64,000 bases of DNA, from assembly GCF_963678635.1 (NCBI RefSeq), contig NC_087067.1:55798456-55862455 (forward strand), read 5' to 3'. Each line of letters starts with the position of its first letter. The first letter of the stretch is position 1. This document shows positions 29,458-41,027 of this stretch, piece by piece. A model generated the notes under the pieces. It saw nothing but the letters and a program-made list of their open reading frames with translations. It ran no database searches and was not told the origin of the DNA. Position numbers and translations under genes: made by a program. This DNA comes from Symsagittifera roscoffensis. Taxonomy: Eukaryota; Xenacoelomorpha; Acoela; Convolutidae.

Positions 29458-30409
29458 TCTAGTAAATGATAAACTTCTGGTTTTTTCAACTTAATGAAAA
29501 GGCAGAACGCTATTCCACTCAGATGTCCCAATAAGCTGTTGTTACAGTTCCAGGGCAACATGTAACAGTACGTGGGACCCTGTTGATAAAATTCGTGTAT
29601 AAATCCGGCCGCATCGTGCAAAATAGCGTGCAATCGTAAAATTTTGGAATTTTTCAAGTATTTGTCCAAGGAAGAGTTATCAATACCAATCAAGCCACCA
29701 TAAGGTCTCAACTTAATCAAAATGTCGTAGTTAAGGTTATCAGAACTAACAAAAAACAGAGAACATGCAGCTAGAAAATAGTTGCGTCGGTTAGAATTAT
29801 CAGGATAAGTTTGTTCAAAGACGTATAAATTTCGTGAATTATTTTCAAATCAATAGGAGTTACTCTGCTTTTTGCAATTTCATTATTTATTTTTTCCAAC
29901 ACCTCTCCAACCTGCTGGATTTCAAGCCAGTGGAAATGAAAGTGACCTTGCAAATACCATTTAGTCTCATTAAGATAACCGTGGTAAATAATTAAATAAA
30001 CCACCGGAAGTTTTTTGTATTTTGATAGCTTGTTGAAACATAGACGGATTTTTCTCTCCAAGTCTTTATCAACCCCTTTTGAGGTAAAATCAAACGAATA
30101 GTCGAATACGTTTTCATAATCAGCAAGATTCAAATCGCTCACAGTATCATACTTTTGTTTTGTAGAAATGCATCAAGAGATTTGTTGAAGCTCACTCAAA
30201 TAAAATTGTTCTTTGAAAATTAACTCGTATTCTTTCTTTGAAATTTCCTTTGCCCTTTCGAGGAAGACGACGTAGCGTTCATTAATAAATTTGAAAAATG
30301 AGTTTGTTTCTGCGGTTGAAAACACTCTTAATTGTAAATGTTCATTATCAATATCTTCAGTACACCAAGTTCCCTCTAATTTCATTTTTCTTATTTCAAA
30401 AATTGTCAA
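29451..30409 (-). pseudogene. Right-end Polinton gene, broken by a stop and a frameshift
   Basis: Three minus-strand pieces appear to be one gene. Piece one begins at ATG 30385 (MKLEGTWC) and runs to TGA at 30173-30175. Piece two is in the same frame after the stop and includes YLQGHFHFHWLEI. Piece three is in a shifted frame from about 29850 and contains NYFLAACSLFF, DAAGFIHEFYQQG and LLGHLSGIAFC before the stop at 29451. The total would be about 310 residues. HFHFH could be an HUH-type motif, but the evidence is thin. I do not recognise the family. Confidence 0.45.
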
Positions 30410-30720
30410 ATTTATTATTTGGTATATTTTGCCCAGAAACGGCCGCCGCCTTTTGAGAGTAATTTCAATTTACTGCCTTTTCTCCATAAAATTTAGGTCA
30501 AGTTAAGGAATTAGCTTACTGCTGCCAACAGTTAAGCTACGCTGGCAAATTGGCCGGCGCATTTTTATTGTATACCATAAAAGTCAATTCCCCGTTCACT
30601 AACAAATTTCAACTAGGTCGAAAGTTCATTTGCCCGAAACAAATATAACAATTAACATGATTCATATAATTAACCAGGACCAATAATTAGGACCCCAAAA
30701 ATTGGAATTAGAAAGAATTT

Positions 30721-30942
30721 TGTATCGTGTCCCTTGTTGTTAAGCTGTATTTAGCAAGATCCTAAGTAGGGGGTCTTCTGCTTTTTGGGTGGAAAATTTC
30801 TTTCGTTTACAAAATCCTAGGATAGGGGTCCTCCAAAAAATTAAGGACCCCTTTCGTAGGATTTTGCTTAACGTGAGGACCCCCCCCCCCCCTTAGGAAG
30901 CCCCCCCCCCCCTTAGGATCCGGGACACGATACAATACTACT
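30721..30942. repeat. Polinton right terminal inverted repeat
   Basis: Reverse complement of 12696-12911 with longer C tracts (two C13-14 runs). It ends ...CGATACAATACTACT. Confidence 0.9.
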
Positions 30943-30948
30943 CGTGAT
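30943..30948. other. Polinton target-site duplication, right (CGTGAT)
   Basis: Identical to 12690-12695. The original target continues as TGAGCCCG. Confidence 0.9.
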
Positions 30949-33130
30949 TGAGCCCGTATTCATCAAATTTTTGGAAAAAATAGGAAAAATTTCCCTTATA
31001 CTGAACTCCCTCCTTTCTCTCGTTTACTATCAAGTTTTGAAATTGTAACTCACCTATTCCAGCCTATATTTTTAACAGCTTAATTGGATCTACTGAACAA
31101 TTGCCCCCCCCCCCCCCCCGCTTTTTAAGAAAGGGGGGGGGCAATTCTTAAGTAGATTAAAATAACGCATTTTCGACCAATCGTACGAAGAAAATTCTTT
31201 ATTTCTGGCCCTAAAAAACTTTGGTCTAATCTAATTTCGGCTCATTTTCCTCCCCCCGCCCACCTGCAAATGTTTACATGTAAATTTGCTGACAACATTG
31301 TCCGATTGTTATGAAAGTTTACATACAGACTGAGCCGACTGATAACCTAGTTTTAAGAGGATAACAATGTTATAACAAGTGTAAGTTTGCATTGTTTTCG
31401 CTACTGCTATTGTGTATACTCGAAGCATGTTAATCTCGTTGCGGTTGAGCAGTGAACTGATTTTTGGTTATTTCTTTCTAGAAGCTGTTTGTTTCTAAAC
31501 TAGAAAAGGAATAGATCACTTCTGCACGGAAAATACGAGAAAACTAAGCTATTCAGATAAACATCAAAATTTATGAGTTCAAGCTCATAAGAATTTTTTA
31601 GTCTTAAAAACTTTTCTGTTTATTTTCTAATTGGTCAGTATTAACACTAATGGTTTGGATTTAATTTCTTATTTTGAGATTTTCGCGATTTACTATGAGA
31701 TTTTGAATACTCAGTTCTGTTTGGCTGAAAGTAAGCTAAAATTATTTTCAAGCATTCGATCCTTCAAGCATGAGGGACGCCACCCTTCTCCTTTTTTTGT
31801 TGTTTTCTGTTATAGTTCTAAAGTCTTAGGTTTGTTGAAATTTGTTTTTCTGTGTCTTTGTTTTTAGTTTTTAAAAAACTTAAAAACAAAAAATTGTTAA
31901 AACATAATTAGTGTCTCAAAAACTTAAAAAGATCGGTAAAATGAATGTAAACAAACCTAAGATTTTGAACCTTGAAAAAAAAAACAATAGAAAAAAGCTC
32001 AAAAAACAATCACCACAAAGAAAATCAACACAGTTCAGAATTGAAAAATAAAATAAAAATTTCTTCAAACTTTTTCTTTATCTTTAGAATAGTGTTTTTG
32101 CAAAGAAATGGATTGAAAAATGTGTATATATTTCTTATTAACAGAACTGCTTAGAACTGTAACTTTTATTATTTGCTAAAATTTGATAAAACCTTAAATT
32201 TTTCGAAAATGTGTTTTATGGCTTGTGTGTTTTTAACAGGAAAATTAAAATGAGAAAAGAATTACTCTAGTATAAAGAGTTTCTTTAAAGTACATCGTAT
32301 TTTCTTGTCAAAGGTTGGAAATGATATTTTAAAGAGAAGCAATATTTTTTCCGCTTATTACAATCAATTTAAGTATAATATATATCTTTTAAGCTTGAAC
32401 AATTTTTTTTTATTAAAAGGATTTCTTTTATTTAGTTTTGAAAAAAAAAAGTTTTTTTACGCATAAAAAAAATTAACCTAATATTTATCGGTAAAACGGT
32501 TTCTCGTTAATTAAAGTCTTAAAAATATTAGCCTCACGACCTAAAAACAAAAGAGAAAGTTGATTTTTTGTTTAAAAAGAATCTTGGTTTTGAATTTTTT
32601 GAACAATAAAAAACACCATTTGTTTAGTTTTTCCTATGAGTTTCGTTAACATTTAACTGAATTTTTTGACCATATATGTTATGTGGCTCAAGAACTCAAT
32701 GACCATATACGTTATGTCACTCAAGAAATGTTTTTCTTTCTAATAAAATATGCAATCTATAAAAGTTGATTGAGAATTAAAACAGTTGTGTAAAATATTT
32801 CTTTTTGATGAAAATAGATGAAAAATGATAAATAAAAACTGATGAGACAAACTATTTATCTATTTAATGATGCTTAACTTGATTTTTTCTGCCTGCATTT
32901 CCCTCCATTAAAATCTTTAAGAAGTTAAAATTAAAGAGCAATACAAAAGGTTTACTAAAAATCTTAAGTTTAAGATTGAAAAGATTTCCCTTCAAAAATC
33001 ACGAAAAAAATTTCTTTTAAAAAAAAACCAATTATAGATTTCTAGAACTATATCAATTGATTTTTTCCTATCGAATATCTGATTGTTAATCTTCCTTCTT
33101 CCTGATAAAAAGGAAAAATTTTACTAATCT
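30949..33130. other. AT-rich non-coding sequence
   Basis: No supported gene. Near 31078-31165 a small fold-back is present (AATTGCCCCCCCC / GGGGGGGGCAATT with flanking GATCTACT-type arms). The rest is A/T-rich with long homopolymers. Confidence 0.5.
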
Positions 33131-33137
33131 TTCAAAC

Positions 33138-33410
33138 AGGGGCGGATCTAGGATTTTCTCGAGGGGGGGGGGGGCAGATTTCCAAAAACTTTTCGAAAAT
33201 TTTGACGACTTTTTTTTGTCTACTAAACTCATTTTCCGAGCTCTCCTAAAGAACTAAAAAGACGCTGTTTTTGGCCAAATTTTGTGACCCGCAGGCAAAT
33301 TTTTAAAAAACAGGTCAAAAAAGCCGTTTTTGAGCAATTTTTAGAAAATGTTGGCCAAAAATCACGTTTTTTGACGCGTGCTCCACCCTCAAAATTAGTA
33401 TATATTGGCG
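33138..33410. repeat. Fragment of a dispersed repeat starting CAGGGGCGGATCTAGG
   Basis: CAGGGGCGGATCTAGGATTT followed by a G13 tract is a terminal sequence shared by many non-autonomous DNA transposons in animal genomes. No matching reverse-complement end was found within the next kilobase, so this copy is probably truncated. Confidence 0.4.
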
Positions 33411-35234
33411 CCAAAGAGGAACCTGATCTAAACTACATTTTATTATTTATAAATTAGCGTGACGAGCAGACGGTGTACCTTATCCGAAATTACTCTATGA
33501 GTTATAGCTCCAACCGAATTTAACTCATCGTGTGCGACCATAAGTCTCGAATAAGACCTTAAAAACAAATTAGCTTAGAACTAACCAAAAATAGATTAGA
33601 ATAGACAAAAACCTTTTCAAAATGTTATACGACAATAATTTAATTGAATGGTCTCTACGGCTCAATAGATCAGAGCCGCTATTCCGTACAATACGAGAAC
33701 AACCAGGTATTGCAAACAGATCTCGGACGAGAGACGACATACGACAACGAAGAAACTTACCATTTAGTTTCATGATCGTACGGCAAAAGCCAACACAAAC
33801 TTTTATATTTACAATTTTAATGGCAATGAATTTAGATTTTCATTCGCAAACAAAAAATCCTTGAAGAAAAATCCTTCAATGCATCTACCAGGCGCTAAAT
33901 AAATTACTATTGTTCAATAACGATTGATAAAAACATCTCTTATCGTTTCTTCCTCTGCAGTACTATTTAAAAAATATTTCAAAAAAATAATTTTTTTAAA
34001 ATAAAAATGAAAATTAGTAGCATGACAAAAAGTTGTTAGTAAACATAAATCATCTTGTTGTTCCAGCTTCATCACCTAAGCATAACAGCAATCATAAATC
34101 AACTAACATCATCAAAACTAAAATTCACAAATTGTTATTTTAAATCTTAAATTTTATACTCTTGAAACTTAAATTTTTTAATCTTAAACCAGAGCATCAA
34201 GGGTTCCCTTGGATCTAAATTAGTTTTCTATCTTTAATTTTAATTCTGATCATCAAGGCTTATCCTTGGATCAAACAGAACAATTTTGTTCTCCCCCACC
34301 CACTTATCAAGTGTCTAACGACCTCAAACGTCGGTTCACTACCCAACCTTTTCAAAAGACCCAGGACTAATAGAAATTTTTTTAAAAACACTAACCATTC
34401 AAATTAGGGTTAAACAGTGAAGAACTTCGGTTATTCATCCTTCACTTGATCCCTCCTCTTATACGACCCAGGATAGATCTTAGACTTAGTAAGTTTAAAA
34501 TAGTATCTAACGAATTACTTGCGTTCTAATTATGCCTGAACTTTGTGGATCGATTTATTATTCTCCAACCCTTGTGAACACAATCACTACCCCTAAGTAA
34601 GATTAAGTAAGTTAACACCTTAGCTTATACTAGCCACGAGAAAGTAAAAATCATTCTTCGGAATCGATATACTTTTCTCTCCAACGCTGAATAAAAAAAC
34701 CCAGGCTAAGCTAACCAAAAAATCGTAAGGAATAACAGTCTAGGAAATTAAAATCACTAACAAACAACTTTGCATCCATCATCTTAAACCTTATGTCATT
34801 AAAAAACCTAGCAAAAAAACAAACAATCGTCATACACAATTGTGAAATCGAAAATCAAAAATACGATCTTGTTATAACCCAGCATACACAAACAGTTGAA
34901 TACACTCACACAAAACGGCAAACAATAAAAAGCACAATTCTAAGTAAGCAAAGACAATAAACACGAAAAAGATTTTCAAAATACCGAAATGCATTCTCCG
35001 AATCAGAAGTCAGTAGTCTCGATGCACTATACAAAGTAGAAGACTCAATAAATCAAACTTATCCAATCCAGGACCCAGTATATTTTTCTGATTCAGAAAC
35101 AAATAGAATTTCATCGAAAAAAGGAAAAAACAGAATAAAAAAGAAGCACAAACACAAACCAGTACATCTATACAATTGGAGTCAACCAATTAGACACATT
35201 AATAAATATATATTAACAGTTATCAAACGAAAAG
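33411..35234. other. Probable 5' LTR/leader region of the decayed Ty3 element
   Basis: Located upstream of the gag-type ORFs. It has two CATCAAGG...CCTTGGATC units near 34195-34275. No primer-binding site or LTR edge could be set because the 3' half of the element lies beyond the giant insertion and outside the window. Confidence 0.35.
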
Positions 35235-36845
35235 ATGAGCAACACTCAAAGTGACGAAAGTCCCGATGAAGAATATGTTTTCCCCTTCATTATAAATTCA
35301 CTAAATGATAGAGGACAAACAAAATTTTGCAAAAATTTACTCATAAATTTATTTGAACCAGGAATCAGTCCATGTAAAACAGAATTTCCACATGTAAAAA
35401 TCAAAAGACAAATAGTAGAACATTATCTCAAAGATATATCTAAAATAACACAACAATACGGTATCTACACGATGGAAATCAGTACACTAAGAATAGGATA
35501 TAATAAATATTTTATTCAAACAGACGATCTTGATTTAGAATTTTCAAACGTATTCACAGAATACATCAAAAGCATACAATATCATAAATCACAAAGAGCA
35601 AATTCAATAATCACAAATGAAGTTTTTGCTATAATATATACATATTTATCTATTTTAGAAACAACAGAAGCTCAAAGTACATCACCAATCCAGACATCAA
35701 AACATACAAAAGTCAGAATTGAAATCACCGCATTTTCAACATTTTTAAACGCAATTCGTGAAAGTTTTTACAGTAATGATGTTTCACAAAATACCAAACA
35801 TGATTTACAAAAAATACTAGCTTGGTTTACAATTGATTATTTTACACACAACCTAGACTTAATTGCACAAGCAAGAAAAAAATTTCGACCTCAAAGTAAC
35901 AATGACGACACTGTCATTGCAGAACAATCAGATTATGTTTGGGACCCTGATTGGTCTCACCCATTATTTATAAACATCCCAGTCGACATCTCAAGTCGAG
36001 CAATAGATACAATATCTCTTCACCCAGATTATATAAAAATAAGACCATTAACAATTGATGCAACACCTTTAAATTATATTACATTTTTACCTGACAGACA
36101 AAATAATAGCTTAAATTCAACAGTTATACATCATGAAAACCTCAATGGAACTAGAAATCTTACGCAACAAGATAATCAAACACCATCACACTTCATAAAT
36201 GAAGAAATAGTCCATACAACAGTAACAACTACGCAACAAAGTATCTCACTGATACATCCGAACCTTACAACAACGAAAAATAACAATGCAACATTATCAC
36301 AAGTAACAATGCAATCAACCGTAAAACCCTCGGTTGCTCCTAAATATTCAAATAAGGATTATCGAACGTTTAGACCAATGACAAAACCATCCAAACCACG
36401 AAAGACATTCACAAGAAGTAATTTTGCAGAACACAATTATAAATACGCACATTCATCAAAAGTAAACTACCCTCCACGAAAAAATAATACTCATGTATGT
36501 TCTCACTTTTGGGACAACCCAATGACAACAACAAACTCAGTAAACTTTCAAACTAATTCACATCCCCCACAGGATCATTGTGAAAATTATCCATTTTTCA
36601 ATAAAATAAAAAAAAAACCTCATTATACGGATTTTCTATCATCTGATGATGATTATTTACAACCAGATATTTTTGCACCATATACACAGGAATATCGCAC
36701 ACAAAGACCGCGACAATCTCAATCATCTCAATATAAACGAATTTTTCCTCAAAACCCAACAGATATCCAAAACCAACAACCAATACATATGCCAAACTCT
36801 ATTAATACACAATCTTTTCAACCAATGCAACCACAAATCCAATGA
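35235..36845 (+). CDS. First ORF of the decayed Ty3 element, 536 aa
   Basis: Intact frame from ATG 35235, preceding the capsid frame and overlapping its start by 4 bp (ATGA). The N-terminal ~230 residues are helical; the rest is Asn/Thr/Gln/Pro-rich disordered sequence with tyrosines. I see no zinc knuckle, protease or other known retroelement domain, so it may be an N-terminal matrix-like Gag domain made separately, or a distinct accessory ORF. It is strongly AT-biased, like the rest of this element. Confidence 0.55.
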   Translation: MSNTQSDESPDEEYVFPFIINSLNDRGQTKFCKNLLINLFEPGISPCKTEFPHVKIKRQIVEHYLKDISKITQQYGIYTMEISTLRIGYNKYFIQTDDLDLEFSNVFTEYIKSIQYHKSQRANSIITNEVFAIIYTYLSILETTEAQSTSPIQTSKHTKVRIEITAFSTFLNAIRESFYSNDVSQNTKHDLQKILAWFTIDYFTHNLDLIAQARKKFRPQSNNDDTVIAEQSDYVWDPDWSHPLFINIPVDISSRAIDTISLHPDYIKIRPLTIDATPLNYITFLPDRQNNSLNSTVIHHENLNGTRNLTQQDNQTPSHFINEEIVHTTVTTTQQSISLIHPNLTTTKNNNATLSQVTMQSTVKPSVAPKYSNKDYRTFRPMTKPSKPRKTFTRSNFAEHNYKYAHSSKVNYPPRKNNTHVCSHFWDNPMTTTNSVNFQTNSHPPQDHCENYPFFNKIKKKPHYTDFLSSDDDYLQPDIFAPYTQEYRTQRPRQSQSSQYKRIFPQNPTDIQNQQPIHMPNSINTQSFQPMQPQIQ

Positions 36846-38668
36846 CTATGTACTCGTATCAACCAAATCAAATGCAGAATGAGATACCATTACCATATTA
36901 TCTACTACAACATGAAATTACAAAAAATCAATTGTCAAATTTTTCGCAAATACCAAATGCCGCAGAATCACTACAAATGACGAAGAATCCATATCTCATG
37001 AGACGATTGTCAATAACATCTAATAAACCATTGATGGTATTCACAGGAACAGACCCTGAATACTCAGTAGAAGATTACCTAAACGCAGTTACAGCTAATT
37101 TAATTTTGAATATAGGACCTGAACCAATAAATACATCACTACATCAAAATTGGATACATAGACGCACAGCGTTAATACAAACAACATTAGATGGCGCAGC
37201 ACAAAAATGGTTTTCAGTACTACCTATAGAAATAAAATCAGATTGGAAAAAATTCACACAAGAATTTTCAAAAATGTTTGATTCTGAAAGAAACAAACAA
37301 CATCAAAGAGTTTTATGCAATGAAATTCGCAGATTACCAAATGAAACAACAAAACAATTAGCAGTTAGAATCGAAACACTAGTTCGAAAAGCATATTCAC
37401 TTAATACACATGATTATAAGAATACAAAAATGACAGAAATCTTAATGATGACCTTTTTCCACAATTAAGGAAAATTGCTATAAAGAAAAGAGCATCTCAT
37501 CCTTCCTCAATTCGAGAACCAGATCAAGATTTCAGAAAACAAGTCGATAAACTAGAACAAGCAGAACTCACAATGAAACTTGAAGAAACCGAGAATTTAA
37601 AATTACAGTATGTTAATCGTATTGAAACAAAGACTACACACATTAACAACATACAAGAATCAGATATAGACCTATCTGAAAAAATCACTGAAATTTTAAA
37701 AATCTATGAAAAGAACGCAAATTACAAAAGCAAATCATATTTCAAAAAATGGTGTAATTATTGCCGACGATACGGACACAGTATTTCTGAATGTAGACAA
37801 AAACAGCAAGACAATCAAAATAAACCTCCAAAGCAAAAAGAACCAAATAAGTCATTTTATCAATACATGAAAAAAGATCAAAATCTACCAAACAAGAATA
37901 TATACAGCAATAATAGCTCTGGAAAACCACTTCCAAGCAACCAAAATTATTCTAGAAATCAATCAACATATAATTCTAGTTATAGAGGTAGATCACCCGA
38001 ACAAAGAAATTCACGAAATTTCTCACAAAATAGATATAGTCGATCGAATAGTCGAAACAACTATCCACGATCGAATTCAAACTCAACACAATTTGCTTCT
38101 GCATCCAGTTCCCAATCAAACTCAAGAAATAGAAACTATTCCAACAACCGATCACGAAACTTATCGTACAATAGAATAGAAACTATCCAAACAATAGAAA
38201 TAGAAGTTAATCAAACAATCGAAATCATAATTATCCAAACAACAGACAAATAACTCATATAATAGATCAAATAATCAAAGATCAAATGATAATTACCAGA
38301 ACCGATCAAGAAATAATTCACAAAATCGAAACTCAAAAATCAACAATAGAAATAGAAATTATTCCCAATCACCTCATAGGAATTAAAATCGTTACCCCGA
38401 TTCTCATCATCGATATAGAAGTAACACACCAAAACATCAAAGACAAATTAACCAAGTACAAACAAATGAAGAAATCACTTCAGACCCCCCAGGTATTGAA
38501 AACACAGAAAATACCGAATTACAATTAAACCATATTAATTGCGAATCAACAGACAGTGAAAGTGATACAAATAATAATATTTCAGTAAATATGATATCTG
38601 TCGAAAACGATTATGAGTCTATCACATATGAACAACCCTTTAGCTCACACATATACGAAATCAATTAG
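36842..38668 (+). pseudogene. Gag (capsid plus CCHC nucleocapsid) of the decayed Ty3 element
   Basis: From ATG 36842, the capsid segment GTDPEYSVEDYLNAV...LDGAAQKWFSVLP...WKKFTQEFSKMF is a textbook Ty3/gypsy Gag. At about 37447-37451 a T5 run causes a one-base shift that ends the first frame at 37468; the sequence continues in another frame through a single CCHC knuckle (CNYCRRYGHSISEC, ~37750) and an Asn/Arg/Ser-rich tail. Another shift occurs near 38170-38250. The remaining frame ends around 38668. It is non-functional as a single polyprotein. Confidence 0.85.
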
Positions 38669-38688
38669 AACTTCTAAATAATTATTAC

Positions 38689-39993
38689 ATGGGATCGATC
38701 AGTAATGATACACCAACCACTCAAGAAGTAAACAAAATTAACACGGAAATTTCACCTGACAAAGACAAAGTACAAAAATCAACCACAAATCACATATACC
38801 AAAATATACAAAAAGAACACCCAAGAGAAAAAATTGGGACAATTCCATTTCTCTTGGAAAGCCCAAAAAGTAAAGAATTTCAACCACCAGAACTTGAAAT
38901 TGGTTTTTTAATTGACTCAGGAGCAGAATCAAATATCATTAATATCCCTACATGGAATAAAATCAGATTACTACACCCACATTTAAAACCTCTAGAAACA
39001 TCTAGTAAATTAGCAACAGCACAAGGATCAACATTATTAAATTATGGAAAAATCCAGTTATTCCTTGTTCCCACAAGAACAATGGAACAAAACAAAATTT
39101 TGAATAAACCATTCGAACAAACATTTCACATCACCGATATTAAACATAATATCATTGGCATACCATTTATCACTAAATATATACCGACAATAAAGATATT
39201 AAATAGTAAACTACACATAAAGGATATATATACGAAAATGAAAAACACAGCTTTAACATTTTTTCAGAGATTAAACAAACAACCACCAATTTTCTCTAAA
39301 TTTTACCCTATTTATAATCAAGAACGAAAACACCTGAAACCACTATCAGGATCTATCTATAATTTCTCCATAAAACAAGTTAATCAATACGACAAAGGTC
39401 AAAATATACAACAACTCTTTTTGTCAGATTTCGAGTTTAGACCTACTCACAAATTTTTGAAAATCACAATTTCATCAATAAAATATGAAAGAAATACTAA
39501 TTCTGATATTATTTCACTACACGTGTATAATAATACGCCAACTAAAATAACACTACCCCTAGGATCATAAGGATACTGTGAAACAAACGCTACAACTTCA
39601 ACTGTAAAAGAATTAGCATACAGAGTCAATAATATATTACAATTACTAGATATTTGTCAATCCACAGTTCTTGATGAAGAATTATTTTTGAATAATAAGC
39701 AACGAAAAAAGAAATTCACAGATTATTTCACAAAAACTCCATATTTCAAGCCCACATATAATATAGCAAACTATACAGAAGAACAACAGAAGTTTTTAAC
39801 TATGTTTAATTTTCAACACTCACAAATAACACAAAACGAATTTGATAAATTAGCCAAGCGATTAATCAAATATTCATCAGTCTACGCAACATCAAAATCT
39901 GACGTTGGAAAAGTTAGTTCATCCCTACACCTTCCATTGAAACCAGACGCAGTTTTCAAAAAACAAAGAGCAAGTAAAGTACCAATTCATTTA
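38689..39993 (+). pseudogene. Protease and RT-leader of the decayed Ty3 element
   Basis: Retropepsin active site IDSGAESNIIN at about 38905, downstream flap-like sequence, and the hydrophobic HNIIGIPF equivalent to the ILG motif. A TAA at 39568-39570 interrupts the frame, which resumes immediately and runs into the region just before RT (VYATSKSDVGKVSSSLHLPL). The insertion point at 39994 truncates it. The overlapping last 30 bp of the open frame are LTR sequence of the giant element. Confidence 0.8.
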
Positions 39994-40424
39994 TGTGCCA
40001 TTCCGCCAGATGACACAGCATAACCTTCCCGCGACGGAAATAAAAGTGACTAAAGGCCTTACGAACAAAAAAGTGTTGCGACGGAGGGTCAGAATGTTCT
40101 GGAATTTTTAATTTTAAAATTTCGATTTGAAGGAGAACATTTCTGAGAAATAGAAAAAAGACGGCCATTTTGAATAAAATAGAGAAAAAGCAGAACGACG
40201 CCATATTTTGTAACGAACGGTTGTATCCGAGACGAGAAAATTACGGAGCCTCTTATCGTGGCAATAACACACGATAAGGACCTTAGTGACAGATATTTGT
40301 GGAGACGGAGGCTTCGGTGGGGGGAAGAGAAATACCACGGAACCCTCCCGGGACACGAAATATAGGAGATAAGAGTGTTATCTCAAGAAAATCACGGGAG
40401 CGGAGGCTTGGTCCCCCAGAGACT
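39994..40424 (+). repeat. 5' LTR, at least the first 431 bp
   Basis: Starts with TG after ...CATTTA and is repeated at 63570-64000. Because the window ends inside the 3' copy, the 5' LTR may extend further than 40424. It contains AATAAA at ~40039 and a hairpin CTTATCGTG / CACGATAAG (~40253-40278). No target duplication can be checked. Confidence 0.9.
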
Positions 40425-41027
40425 GTTATATGTGAAGGGACTGTGTAAACTAGCTATAACAGTTGCTGGAATGTCCTAGATATTAATTAAACACCGATAT
40501 TATTTGATATTTCAGAGTATGAGTAGATAGAGAAAGGAAAAGGTCAATCCATCTCCAATGGATTTAATATAAAACTGTCACACAAAAACATGTAAAAATA
40601 GGTTGTTCGAGCCGTGTTTTTAATGACAATCACGTAGTCTGAGGATCCGAGACTCAGCTATGTGGTTGTGTTCGCATGCAAACGAAAGCTGATCAAAAGT
40701 CGTTTGACTGATGGCCTAAAAATAGTAACTTTTTACTTTGCCCTAGACAGACCAGAAAATCAACTGGCAAGGTCGAGACGGTGAAAAACGAGTGGAATTA
40801 AGGTAACTGACGCCTGCCAGTCGTCAATAGGTACTTTTTCTACGCTCCGTCGCTGTGTGATATTTGGGCGAATGTTACATAGACGTTTTTATGGCGCTCC
40901 TGGGTGGGCCTGTTAAAGGCATGAAACCATCATGATCAGCAAGCGTTTCAGCGACGTACCCTCCGCTCCGGGCGTATGCCCGAGTTAGAGGCCTTAATGA
41001 CCGTTTTTGTACTAGGGGGAAGGTGCG

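Larger units (their letters stand above)
12696..30942. mobile_element. Polinton/Maverick DNA transposon, full length (18,247 bp)
   Basis: Boundaries are set by ~215-bp terminal inverted repeats beginning AGTAGTATTGTATCGTG and a 6-bp target duplication. It encodes the family hallmark set: protein-primed type B DNA polymerase, retroviral-like integrase, adenain-like protease, A32/FtsK-type ATPase, double-jelly-roll major capsid and minor capsid proteins, and several small conserved proteins. The core genes are all on the minus strand, and a separate module with two plus-strand genes lies between polymerase and protease. In-frame stops in PolB, in the pVI-like gene and in the right-end gene, plus single-base shifts, suggest the copy has lost autonomy, while the capsid, protease, integrase and ATPase frames remain open. 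Such elements self-synthesise by protein-primed replication and may form virions. Confidence 0.95.
35235..39993 (+). mobile_element. Decayed Ty3/gypsy retrotransposon, 5' part, disrupted by the giant element
   Basis: AT-rich coding sequence with a leading ORF, Gag capsid, CCHC nucleocapsid, aspartic protease and the first residues of the reverse transcriptase region. Frame breaks and stops mark it as non-functional. At 39993/39994 it is cut by the 5' LTR of the giant retrotransposon, just after a segment that precedes the RT core (LKPDAVFKKQRASKVPIHL). The rest of pol is expected beyond 64000. Confidence 0.85.

Noticed and set aside
33570-33864. Short frames on both strands near 33.6-33.9 kb as a gene
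   Set aside because: No splice signals or domain, and they sit in the probable LTR/leader region of the decayed Ty3 element.
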